The notes under the pieces: generated by a model
The model's database searches: none
What the model was told of the DNA's origin: nothing
What the model saw: only the letters and a program-made list of their open reading frames with translations
From: Acidobacteriota bacterium
Lineage (GTDB): Bacteria > Acidobacteriota > Terriglobia > Terriglobales > Acidobacteriaceae
DNA: 64,000 nt
Assembly: GCA_003225175.1 (NCBI GenBank)
Contig: QIBA01000033.1
Span: forward strand, 1 to 64,000
Reading direction: 5' to 3'
Shown: positions 25,746 through 34,308 of the stretch, piece after piece
Layout: each line of letters starts with the position of its first letter
Position numbering within the stretch: position 1 is the stretch's first letter
Program-made: the position numbers and the translations under genes

Positions 25746-27014
25746 ATGTTGCAAGCCGTTATTGTCACCCTGCGTGAAGGCGTCGAAGCAGCTCTGATTG
25801 TCGGAATCACGCTGGCTTATCTCTCAAAAATGCAGCGTCCTGAGTTGCGCCGCGTCGTGTATGCCGCCTTAGGAGCAGCTTTCATCTGCAGTATTGGCGT
25901 CGCCGTATTGTTGTCCCGGACCCAGTTTAATCAGGACATCTTTGAGGGCTGGGTCATGCTGGTAGCGGCGTTCTTCGTCATAAGCATGATCTGGTTCATG
26001 AGCCGGGCGGCTAAGCGGCTCAAAGGCGAAATCGAAGGCAAAGTCGGAGGTTTGGCGAGCGGAGGACGGACATTCGGGCTGTTTCTGTTCATCTTCCTAA
26101 TGGTGTTGCGCGAGGGTGTGGAAACAGTCTTGATTCTGGCAGCCGTCGAGTTCAACTCTACCCAACTCCTGAGCTTCATGGGAACGATAATCGGCGTGCT
26201 GCTGGCAATCGTCTTTGGTGTGATGTTCGTAAAAGGCAGCATACGCATCGATCTGCGTCGTTTCTTTCGTGTAACAACGGTCATTTTGATCTTCGTTGCG
26301 GCTCAGCTTCTTGTTTCCGGATTGCACGAGCTTTCCGAAAATGGCGTGCTTCCTTCGAGCCGTGAAGAAATGGCCCTGATCGGCCCTATTGTTCGCAACG
26401 ATCTGTTCTTCTTCGTGACGATTCTCGCGTTGGCAGCGCTGATGATCCTCTTTGACCAGCGCAGGCGACAAGGCAGTGGACCACTTCTCCCGGGATCAGG
26501 CGCGACAGATTCTCGGGCATTCCAGCGAAAGGCATTGTGGTCGGCACGAAAGGAACGGCTCTGGTCGACTGCTGTCTATAGCTCGTCATTCATCTTCATT
26601 GTTCTCGTGACGGCTGAATTCATCTACGCCAAGAGCACTACTTCGGTGACCCCTGCTCGCGAAGTGGCGTTTGTCGGCGGCCAGGTCTCGATCCCGATGA
26701 GCGAAGTCTCTGATGGTGAGCTGCATCGCTATTCCGCGAATTTGGAGAGTAAGAAAGTATTCTTTGTGATTTTTAAGAAGCCCGACGGCAAAGTCGTCAC
26801 CGTGCTGGATGCCTGTCAGATCTGTGGTCCGGTAGGCTTTTACAAGAGCGGCAATCAGATCATTTGCAAGAACTGCTCTGCGCCGATCAATGCTCAGTCG
26901 GTGGGCCAGTCCGGCGGTTGCAATCCTATTCCGCTCACATCGTCAACCAATGGTGAGCAGATCACGATTAGCCAGGCGGATCTCTCCCGCGAAGCTCCGA
27001 GTTCGGCGAAGTAG
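25746..27014 (+). CDS. FTR1-family iron permease fused to a DUF2318 domain
   Basis: 422 residues. The first 295 are polytopic (about seven helices) with both iron-permease REGxE motifs, LREGVEAALIVG (10-14) and LREGVETVLILA (122-126). Residues 305-400 form an extracytoplasmic DUF2318 domain with CQIC (357-360), CKNC (374-377) and Cys392. This Cys-rich module is known beside FTR1/P19-type iron importers and probably binds heme or iron. In Campylobacter the P19 locus carries FTR1, DUF2318 and FtsX/ABC components as separate proteins; here two are one polypeptide. No P19 gene is present. Confidence 0.9.
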   Translation: MLQAVIVTLREGVEAALIVGITLAYLSKMQRPELRRVVYAALGAAFICSIGVAVLLSRTQFNQDIFEGWVMLVAAFFVISMIWFMSRAAKRLKGEIEGKVGGLASGGRTFGLFLFIFLMVLREGVETVLILAAVEFNSTQLLSFMGTIIGVLLAIVFGVMFVKGSIRIDLRRFFRVTTVILIFVAAQLLVSGLHELSENGVLPSSREEMALIGPIVRNDLFFFVTILALAALMILFDQRRRQGSGPLLPGSGATDSRAFQRKALWSARKERLWSTAVYSSSFIFIVLVTAEFIYAKSTTSVTPAREVAFVGGQVSIPMSEVSDGELHRYSANLESKKVFFVIFKKPDGKVVTVLDACQICGPVGFYKSGNQIICKNCSAPINAQSVGQSGGCNPIPLTSSTNGEQITISQADLSREAPSSAK

Positions 27015-27020
27015 GACATC

Positions 27021-28274
27021 GTGTTTCTCCGCCTCCTCTACCAATCTTTCCGCCGACAACAGCGGCGCAAACTCTTAGCCGGAATAGCTGTCACGTTGGG
27101 AGTCGCCGTGGCGACGGCCATGATCGCTGTTGGCGTGGATGTCGGCGATAAGATCAATCGCGAGCTACGCAGATATGGGGCAAACCTTGTGGTTTATCCA
27201 GCCGATGCAGCACTCTCTGTGCGCATTGGCGACCAGGAATTGAAACCCGCATCCGGTGGAACTCACCTCAAAGAATCTTCCCTGTCCAACATTAGAGGAA
27301 TCTTCTGGGGCCATAACATCCTGGCATTTGCTCCCTTTCTCGAGACGCAGTTGCCGACTCGATCGGGGACAATCCGTGTAATTGGCACGTACTTCGACAA
27401 GCAGCTCCGTTTTGGAACAGAAGAGTTCTCAACTGGAGTGGAAAAGATGTATCCATGGTGGAAGGTGCAAGGGAGCTGGCCAACGGACGGCAGTAGTGAT
27501 TTGCTGATCGGATCGCAATTAGCGTCTCGAATTGGGAACCAGGTGGGAGACTCGATCGATCTGCTTGGGTCGAGTGCGCGAATCCGCGGCATTCTGACAA
27601 CTGGAGGCGCCGAAGATAACGCCATCGTTGCTCCACTCGCTCTGGTACAGCAATTACTCCATGCGCCGGATGCGGTTGACAAGATTTATGTGAGCGCGCT
27701 GACCAAGCCGGAAGACGCGTTTGCCCGCCGCGATCCCGAGCGCATGACGGCCGCCGACCGCGACCGATGGTATTGCTCGCCTTATGCTAATTCTATTGCG
27801 CTCCAGTTGCGCGAAATTTTTCCCGGAGCGCGCGCCCAGCAGATTCGTCAAGCCGCGCAGAACGAAGGCACGATCCTTTCGCACATTTCAGGAATGATGT
27901 TGCTGATTGCAGTGGCATCGCTGATCGCCGCCGCTTTAGCCGTTTCTGCTGCGATGGCGACTACGATTCTGGAGCGACGTCAGGAGGTCGGCCTGATGAA
28001 GTCATTAGGGGCAACGGCTTCGACGATTGCGTCCCTATTTGTTTGCGAGGCAACGCTACTTGCGCTAGGCGCGGGAATTCTTGGATTCTTGCTGGGCGAT
28101 GCGATCGCCCAGCGCATCGGCCAGGCAGTGTTCCATTCCGGCGTTGCCATTACTCCAGTCCTGCTCCCGATGGTGATCTTTCTTGCTCTGCTTGTCACAA
28201 TTGCAGGCAGCGCGGCGGCGATTCGCCGTGCGCTCAAGCTCGATCCCGTGCTTGTCCTGCGGGGTGACGCATGA
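27021..28274 (+). CDS. FtsX/MacB-type ABC transporter permease (first of two)
   Basis: 417 residues, GTG start six bases after the FTR1 stop. The topology is that of MacB/LolC permeases: one N-terminal helix (about 18-42, LLAGIAVTLGVAVATAMIAVGVDVG), a large periplasmic domain (about 45-285), then three helices (about 290-315, 340-365 and 375-405) ending PVLVLRGDA. ILERRQEVGLMKSLGAT is the cytoplasmic coupling loop that contacts the ATPase. It overlaps the next permease gene by four bases (atga). With the ATPase two genes on it forms a mechanotransmission-type ABC complex serving the iron system. Confidence 0.88.
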   Translation: MFLRLLYQSFRRQQRRKLLAGIAVTLGVAVATAMIAVGVDVGDKINRELRRYGANLVVYPADAALSVRIGDQELKPASGGTHLKESSLSNIRGIFWGHNILAFAPFLETQLPTRSGTIRVIGTYFDKQLRFGTEEFSTGVEKMYPWWKVQGSWPTDGSSDLLIGSQLASRIGNQVGDSIDLLGSSARIRGILTTGGAEDNAIVAPLALVQQLLHAPDAVDKIYVSALTKPEDAFARRDPERMTAADRDRWYCSPYANSIALQLREIFPGARAQQIRQAAQNEGTILSHISGMMLLIAVASLIAAALAVSAAMATTILERRQEVGLMKSLGATASTIASLFVCEATLLALGAGILGFLLGDAIAQRIGQAVFHSGVAITPVLLPMVIFLALLVTIAGSAAAIRRALKLDPVLVLRGDA

Positions 28275-29377
28275 GCGTGCGCGCATCGATGTTTTTTCAT
28301 GTACTAAAGCGCGGACTGCTGGGCCGCGGTAACCGTCCGCTGATCGCCTTTATCGCATTGAGCGTTGCCGCCACGATGATTACGGCTATGCTCAGTCTCT
28401 ACCAGGGTCTGGAAGACAAATTGAACAGGGATTTCCGCTCCTACGGCGCAAACATCACACTTGCTGCGCCTGATGGAAAGAATCTGCCCAGCGATGCCGT
28501 AGCACGCGCTCGCTCCATTCTCGGATCCGAGGCGCTGGTGGTTCCATTTGCCTTCGCGGTCACGCACACGAATCGCGACGAACCAATCGTCGTCGCTGGA
28601 ACGGAGATGGATCAGGTCCGGCTACTCAATTCGTGGTGGTCCGTTTCGAAATGGCCCAGCGGCGACGATCAGGCTTTGACCGGAGTGCGAGCGGAGTCGC
28701 ATCTCCAGGTAGATCACGGCGGTTTTGATTTAGCATTCGCGGGACGCTCTCTTCACCTCCAATACTATGGCACGTTAAAGACCGGATCGGACGACGAAGA
28801 TCGCGTTCTTATTTCTCTCAAGATATTCGAGCACTGGACCGGAATCGGGCCGTCGATCCTCGAGATCTCGCTCCCCGGGTCGCGCGATCAAATAACCACC
28901 GCGATCTCGCAACTCCAAGTGGTGTTCCCCGACATGCAGGTTCGACCGGTGCGGCAGTTGCTTCAGGCACAGGGTGCCGTAGTGAGCCGCATGCGTTCTA
29001 TCATGCTCGCTTCCACTCTGCTGATTGCGCTAACGGTCGCTCTGTGCGTCTTTTCGACCCTGACCTCTTCGGTTCTTGAGCGACGTCGCGACTTCGCCGT
29101 AATGAAAGCTATCGGATCCTCTCAGAGCACGGTCAACGCTCTGTTTGCGGGAGAGGCGTTGACCGTCGCGCTGTGCGCTGCGCTGGTGGGGTATCCTCTC
29201 GGATCTGTGCTCGCCGCATTGATCTCTGAGATTAACTTCCATGCAGTCGTGACACCACGGCTAAGCGTGCTGCCTCTCGTAATCTCTACAGACATTATTC
29301 TGGCGTTGCTGGCGGCAATCGTTCCGCTGGCGCGCTTGCAACGAATCGAACCAGCAGGCATCCTTAAGGGAGAGTAA
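28271..29377 (+). CDS. FtsX/MacB-type ABC transporter permease (second)
   Basis: 368 residues. The architecture matches the preceding gene: an N-terminal helix (about 19-40, LIAFIALSVAATMITAMLSLYQG), a periplasmic domain, and three C-terminal helices with the coupling segment VLERRRDFAVMKAIGSS. It is shorter in the periplasmic part than its partner, so the two probably form a heterodimer. It starts in the atga overlap with the first permease and its TAA overlaps the ATPase start by one base (taatg). The whole set is therefore translationally coupled. Confidence 0.88.
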   Translation: MSVRASMFFHVLKRGLLGRGNRPLIAFIALSVAATMITAMLSLYQGLEDKLNRDFRSYGANITLAAPDGKNLPSDAVARARSILGSEALVVPFAFAVTHTNRDEPIVVAGTEMDQVRLLNSWWSVSKWPSGDDQALTGVRAESHLQVDHGGFDLAFAGRSLHLQYYGTLKTGSDDEDRVLISLKIFEHWTGIGPSILEISLPGSRDQITTAISQLQVVFPDMQVRPVRQLLQAQGAVVSRMRSIMLASTLLIALTVALCVFSTLTSSVLERRRDFAVMKAIGSSQSTVNALFAGEALTVALCAALVGYPLGSVLAALISEINFHAVVTPRLSVLPLVISTDIILALLAAIVPLARLQRIEPAGILKGE

Positions 29378-30603
29378 TGTCCATCGAGATCATCAACGTA
29401 CGGAAGCTGTATCCGGCGAGCCAGCGCGGGCAGGCGGGCGAAATACGCGCGCTCGACGGTGTCTCACTTTCCGTGCGTAAGGGTGAATGGCTTGCGATTA
29501 TGGGGCCCTCGGGTTCCGGTAAGTCTTCTCTGGTAAACCTGATCGGATGTCTCGATCGTCCCACTTCGGGAGACATCTTCATCGATGGCAGGGATCTCGG
29601 CGAATTCTCCGGCTCAGAACTGAATCGCTTTCGCGCAGAGAAGATCGGATTTGTCTTTCAGCAGTTCCATCTCATTCCCTACCTCACTGCGCTGGAAAAC
29701 GTGATGCTGGCGCAGTACTTCCACTCGATGACTGACAAGAAAGAGGCACTGGAAGCTCTCGACCGTGTTGGACTTAAAGAGCGCGCGCATCATTTACCAG
29801 CACAGCTCTCCGGCGGCGAGCAGCAGAGAGTCTGCATTGCCCGCGCGTTGATCAACGATCCCAGCATCATTCTGGCCGATGAGCCGACCGGAAACCTCGA
29901 TGCCAAGAACGAGGAAATCGTTCTCAAGCAGTTGCGAGATCTCCATCAACAAGGACGAACGATTGTGATGGTGACGCACGATCCTGTCGTGGCACGACTC
30001 GCCGATCGTTCCGTCGAACTGCATCACGGACAAATCGCGCATCAGCAAACCTTCACGATGTCGGACGAGATGCAGATCGACGAAGTGCTCGAAGAGATCT
30101 GGACGCTGCATGAGAATGGTGAGCTCGCGGAAGTTGGGCGCATGGAGGTCGATGGAGCACTGCCAGTCTCCCTCGCTGTGGATCGCATGGAACAGCTTGG
30201 ACTAGTAAAGAAGCGGGCTCATGGAGCTGCCGACCACACGCACAAGGATGTACTCAACCGCTGCCACGAGGCCATCCATCCAGCCACGTATTCGCACCAG
30301 CACGGCGAGTTCATTGTCGATTTCACTCCCGCAGGCGAGCAGCGCGCTGCAGATGTGATTCGCCGTCATCGCCTGGCAGAACGGCTATTCACGCAAACTT
30401 TGAAAGTGCAGAACGAAGACGAGATCGAGCAACAGGCGTGCAAGTTCGAGCACATCCTCTCGCCGGAAGTGACGGAAAAAATCTGTTCATTTCTCGGACA
30501 TCCGACTAGCTGTCCTCATGGCAGTCCTATTCCCGCCGGCGAGTGCTGCGAAAAAGCAGGACGCGCTTCCGATCACGCTGTCGCCCAAAGCCGCGCTCAT
30601 TAG
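29377..30603 (+). CDS. ABC ATPase fused to a DtxR/MntR-like metal-sensor domain
   Basis: 408 residues. Residues 1-225 are a LolD/MacB-type ATPase: Walker A GPSGSGKS (43-50), Q-loop GFVFQQF, signature LSGGEQQR (144-151), Walker [13 protein letters not shown] (164-175) and His201. From about 229 a DtxR-family regulator follows. The winged helix has [14 protein letters not shown] and [11 protein letters not shown]. The dimer/metal domain has RHRLAERLF (His331, Glu335), [10 protein letters not shown] (Cys355, Glu358, His359) and [14 protein letters not shown]. These residues correspond to metal ligands of DtxR (His79, Glu83, Cys102, Glu105, His106). A His-rich insert (287-310) splits the two halves. 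Metal sensing attached directly to the transporter ATPase is the striking feature. Confidence 0.9.
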   Translation: MSIEIINVRKLYPASQRGQAGEIRALDGVSLSVRKGEWLAIMGPSGSGKSSLVNLIGCLDRPTSGDIFIDGRDLGEFSGSELNRFRAEKIGFVFQQFHLIPYLTALENVMLAQYFHSMTDKKEALEALDRVGLKERAHHLPAQLSGGEQQRVCIARALINDPSIILADEPTGNLDAKNEEIVLKQLRDLHQQGRTIVMVTHDPVVARLADRSVELHHGQIAHQQTFTMSDEMQIDEVLEEIWTLHENGELAEVGRMEVDGALPVSLAVDRMEQLGLVKKRAHGAADHTHKDVLNRCHEAIHPATYSHQHGEFIVDFTPAGEQRAADVIRRHRLAERLFTQTLKVQNEDEIEQQACKFEHILSPEVTEKICSFLGHPTSCPHGSPIPAGECCEKAGRASDHAVAQSRAH

Positions 30604-30624
30604 TCGAGGACTCCTTTAGCTCAC

Positions 30625-30661
30625 AACGGAGAGCCGGGCGTGCGCGTCCGGCGCTCCGTTT
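30625..30661 (+). terminator. Probable terminator after the iron operon
   Basis: A 13-position stem (aacggagagccgg / ccggcgctccgtt) with one mismatch and a 10-base loop, followed by a short T-rich tract (ttt, then caatt). The T-run is weak, so termination strength is uncertain. Confidence 0.6.
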
Positions 30662-30735
30662 CAATTCCCAACCTGCCAGTGGTTGTCAGCTCACAACTGA
30701 GGGTACTTTTGCCCGCTCTGTTAAGCTTCCCTGCC

Positions 30736-32775
30736 ATGAATCCTCGTCTCCTGACCATCATTTTCGTTCTGACGCTCGCTGTCCTCGCGAAGCCGCAACA
30801 GAAAGCGTCGCCAACTCCCGAATTTCCCAGCGACATTCCCAAAGACGCGCGCGTTCGCACTGTTCTGAGCGATAAGACACCCTCTGGCCAGGATGCGGTC
30901 TGGACCACCTCCGATGGGATCATCCACGAGTTCTTCCAGTTCAACGATCGCGGACGGGGCCCCAAGATCTACACAAACTACAAACTCGACGTGAAGGGTC
31001 TCGTAATCGCCGAAGACTCTAAAGGCGTTGACTACATGAAGAATCCCGTCGAGGAGCATTTCTCGCTCGACGGCACAAACGCTTCATGGAAGAACCAGGC
31101 TGAGGACACGCACCTATCCAACGCTTCTGGCAAGGCTTACGTCGACCTCGACGGCGGCCCCGAGTCGTTGGCGCTGCTAACCCGAGCTGCCCTGAAGAAT
31201 GGCGGCGAAATTGATCTGTTGCCATCAGGACAAGTCGCGGTCCGCAACGTGAAGTCAGTACCCATCGAAGCGAACGGCGCGAAGCTCACAGCAACACTCT
31301 ACGAAGTTTCGGGACTGGGCTATGAGCCTGCATACCTCTGGCTCGATGAAGACCAGCAATTCTTTGCGACTACCTATGGTTGGAGCAGCACAGCGCGTCA
31401 GGGATTTGAGTCGGTTGTTCCGACTCTGCACAAAGCCCAACAGCAAGTGGAGAATGCTCGCGCTGCCGAACTAGCCCGAGCACTGACTCACGCCCCGACG
31501 GGCGATGTAGTAATAAAGAATGTGAATCTTTTCGACTCGGAGAAGGCGAAGATCCTTCCTAGGCAACGCGTAGCAGTGCATGGCGATCGCATCGTTTCGA
31601 TTGCTCCCGAAACTGGTCAAACTGCGCCGGCGAACGCTGAAGTCATCGACGGTTCAGGCAAAACGCTGCTGCCGGGACTCTGGGACCTGCACGCCCAGCT
31701 CTTCCCGTTGAATGCCTTTATGGATGTGGCTGCAGGAGTGACCACCGTTCGTGACATGGGCAACAGCATCGAGGATCTCACCACATTGCGGCAGCACATC
31801 GAAGACGGCACGCAGATCGGGCCGCGTGTCGTGCGTGCGGGCTTCATCGACGGACCAGGTGCGTTTGAAGGTCCTATTAAAGTGCTCGCAGCAACTCCGC
31901 AGGAGGCTCTGGCGCGTGTCGATCGCTACGCCGATCTTGGCTATGTGCAGATCAAGATCTACAGCTCAGTGAAGCCCGAGCTCGTGCCGATCATCGTCAA
32001 CGAGGCGCACAAGCGCGGCCTGCGCGTCAGCGGGCATGTTCCCGCAGGGATGGTTGCCGAGCAGTTCATCCGCGATGGCGCTGACGAGATTCAGCACATG
32101 AACTTCGTCTTCCTGAACTTCATGCCCGACATAAAGGAGACGCGCACTCCCGAACGATTTATCGCGCCCGGCAAGCGAGGCGCTGATCTCGATTTGAACA
32201 GTCCGCAGGTGAACAACTTCATCGCGCTGCTGAAAGAACGCCATATCGTAATCGACGCAACAATGGGAGTCTGGGAAAGCACCTACACCGACCGCCAGGG
32301 CCAAGTTGCCAGAATAGATCAGCCCATCTTCGATCGTTTACCAGTGCAGGCGCAGCGGGGTATCAAAGCTGGAGGCGGTTCACTGCCGGTTCCCGATGAT
32401 GCCACCGACAAACAGTACCGCGCCTCTTACGCAAAGATGGAAGCGATGTTGAAGAAGCTCTATGACAGCGGCGTTCAGCTGGTTTCGGGTACTGACGCCG
32501 GCAACGGATATGCACTGCATCGCGAACTTGAAATCTACACGCATGCGGGAATCTCGGCGTCCGAGGTGCTCCGTATGGCGACTCTCGAGGGTGCGCGCGT
32601 GATGCACATGGATAAGGACTTCGGCTCGGTGACGACGGGCAAGTACGCCGACATGATCTTGGTCAATGGCGATCCGACAACTCAAATCAGCGACATTCGC
32701 AGAATCGACCTCGTGATGAAAAATGGCAAGCTGCTCCGTCCCGCGGAGCTCTACCACGCCATTGGCGTGCAGTGA
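30736..32775 (+). CDS. Secreted amidohydrolase-superfamily protein
   Basis: 679 residues from the ATG at 30736, which begins a good signal peptide (LLTIIFVLTLAVLAKP). Residues 30-250 are an extra N-terminal domain of unknown type. From about 257 the amidohydrolase barrel begins (VVIKNVNLFD). Metal-site candidates are Lys407 (IKIYS), His434 (SGHVPAG), His454 (IQHMNF) and the Asp in SGTDAGNG. The usual HxH on strand 1 is here LWDLHAQ (His319-Ala-Gln321), so the second His is replaced by Gln. The C-terminus TTGKYADMILVNGDP is typical. It is probably a periplasmic peptidase- or imidase-like hydrolase; the substrate is unknown. Confidence 0.85.
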   Translation: MNPRLLTIIFVLTLAVLAKPQQKASPTPEFPSDIPKDARVRTVLSDKTPSGQDAVWTTSDGIIHEFFQFNDRGRGPKIYTNYKLDVKGLVIAEDSKGVDYMKNPVEEHFSLDGTNASWKNQAEDTHLSNASGKAYVDLDGGPESLALLTRAALKNGGEIDLLPSGQVAVRNVKSVPIEANGAKLTATLYEVSGLGYEPAYLWLDEDQQFFATTYGWSSTARQGFESVVPTLHKAQQQVENARAAELARALTHAPTGDVVIKNVNLFDSEKAKILPRQRVAVHGDRIVSIAPETGQTAPANAEVIDGSGKTLLPGLWDLHAQLFPLNAFMDVAAGVTTVRDMGNSIEDLTTLRQHIEDGTQIGPRVVRAGFIDGPGAFEGPIKVLAATPQEALARVDRYADLGYVQIKIYSSVKPELVPIIVNEAHKRGLRVSGHVPAGMVAEQFIRDGADEIQHMNFVFLNFMPDIKETRTPERFIAPGKRGADLDLNSPQVNNFIALLKERHIVIDATMGVWESTYTDRQGQVARIDQPIFDRLPVQAQRGIKAGGGSLPVPDDATDKQYRASYAKMEAMLKKLYDSGVQLVSGTDAGNGYALHRELEIYTHAGISASEVLRMATLEGARVMHMDKDFGSVTTGKYADMILVNGDPTTQISDIRRIDLVMKNGKLLRPAELYHAIGVQ

Positions 32776-32793
32776 TATTTGGTTGTGACAGCT

Positions 32794-34059
32794 TTATCGT
32801 GAAGCGAGCTCGGCAAGGACGTGCGCCAGAACGCGCGTTCCATTGCTGATCGCCTCAGGCGAGGCGTACTCATCAGGCCGGTGGCTGATGCCCTCCCGGC
32901 ATGGAATGAAGATCATTCCGGTTGGAGCGATTCGCGACATGAATAGCGAGTCGTGATAGGCGCGACTTACCATTTTCCTGAATCGAAGCTGATTGCTTCT
33001 GCATGCACCCTCGATTCCCTCCACCACATCAGGCGCGCATTGGCCCGGAGCATCTGCATTCACAATCTCGATTTGAACGTCTACAGATCGACTGGCTGCA
33101 ACTTCGTCGCATTCTTGACGAATGAGTCGGAAGACAGTTTCGCGACGCTGTTCATCGATATCCCGAAGATCTACTTCCAGCCGCACGTGGCTCGGGATAC
33201 TGTTCACCGCCGAGGGGAAGACATCGCACACACCGGTGGTGCCGACGGTGTCCCGCGAACCAGTTGACTTCACGGAAGACTCGATCGCGAGAATGATCTC
33301 TGAAGCCGCGCACAAAGCGTCGTGGCGGTCAGGCATCAGAACTCCACCGGCATGGCCTCCCTGCCCTTCTATCAGGATGCGCAAACTTGCCGGAGCGGCA
33401 ATTGCCGTGACTACGCCAATATCCAGTTGCTCCTGTTCCAGCAGAGGGGCTTGCTCAATGTGCAGTTCGACAAAGCTGCTGTAGTACCCACGCTGAAGTT
33501 GCACGTGCTGCAAATCTCCGCTGAATCCTGCTGCCTTGCGAGTGTCACATAGTGTCTGGCCGCCTTTGTCCTTCAGCTTCTCGTCAACCGAAGCATCGCG
33601 GTTGCCTGAAAGAAGTCTGCTGCCAAGACAGCCGACGCCGAATCGCGTCGGCTCCTCGGAGGTGAAAATGAGCAGCTCGATGGGACGCTTTGGCGAGAAC
33701 CCAGCCTGCTTGAGAGCGCGAATCGCCTCGAGTCCGCCGAGTACGCCGACAGTGCCATCAAATCGCCCAGCATTGGGTATGGCATCGATGTGAGAGCCTG
33801 TTCCGACTGCAGCCTCGCTGAGTCGGTCTCCATGCCAGCGGGCAAAGGTATTGCCAACGGCGTCTTCGCGGATTGCGAGTCCGGTGGCGGCGCAAAGGCC
33901 TTTTACATAATCGCGAGCCCGAAGGTCCGCCTCAGAAAAAACGATTCGAGTCACTGCAGGAGGTGCAGCGTCCGAAAGCGTCGCTAACGTTGCCAGCTCT
34001 TGATGGAGCCGATCGCCGTTAATGATGATTCGCGTCGATTGAACAGATAACGCGCACAT
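32794..34059 (-). CDS. M20-family Zn hydrolase (N-carbamoyl-amino-acid amidohydrolase/allantoate type)
   Basis: 422 residues from the ATG at 34059; the frame is open 19 codons further upstream but that part has no protein character. Metal and catalytic residues follow the family order: His90 in GTGSHIDAIPNAG, Asp101 in GRFDGTVGVLGG, Glu135-Glu136 in TSEEPTRFG and His200 in ELHIEQAP. The dimerisation (lid) domain has GQGGHAGG. SRAYHDSLFMSRIAPTGMIFIPCREGISH is the C-terminal signature of this subgroup. It would hydrolyse an N-carbamoyl amino acid or a ureide. No hydantoinase or allantoinase gene is adjacent. Confidence 0.88.
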   Translation of the reverse strand: MCALSVQSTRIIINGDRLHQELATLATLSDAAPPAVTRIVFSEADLRARDYVKGLCAATGLAIREDAVGNTFARWHGDRLSEAAVGTGSHIDAIPNAGRFDGTVGVLGGLEAIRALKQAGFSPKRPIELLIFTSEEPTRFGVGCLGSRLLSGNRDASVDEKLKDKGGQTLCDTRKAAGFSGDLQHVQLQRGYYSSFVELHIEQAPLLEQEQLDIGVVTAIAAPASLRILIEGQGGHAGGVLMPDRHDALCAASEIILAIESSVKSTGSRDTVGTTGVCDVFPSAVNSIPSHVRLEVDLRDIDEQRRETVFRLIRQECDEVAASRSVDVQIEIVNADAPGQCAPDVVEGIEGACRSNQLRFRKMVSRAYHDSLFMSRIAPTGMIFIPCREGISHRPDEYASPEAISNGTRVLAHVLAELASR

Positions 34060-34245
34060 TAGAAGATTCGGAAAGTGAATTATAAGCGCAGCAGATGCGT
34101 CCAGCGTCGGTGGCACCGATTCGTCAAGGAAAAGAGTCAGAATTCAACGATCTCTGACCGCATCCAAACTCTCCGCTGTTATTTTCGCTGTTCTTGCCTT
34201 CTCGTCTATGCACGCCCTATGAATACCGCTGGTGATGATGTCGCA

Positions 34246-34284
34246 CAAAAGCAAAACGGCACGAGCAGGTTCGCTCATGCCGTT
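34246..34284 (-). terminator. Rho-independent terminator of the TonB-family gene
   Basis: A 12-position stem (aacggcacgagc / gctcatgccgtt) with one mismatch and loop aggttc. Read on the minus strand it is followed by ttttgcttttg. It starts 25 bases after the TonB-protein stop. Confidence 0.82.
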
Positions 34285-34308
34285 AAATTCTTCTGATAAG
34301 TACTTACT

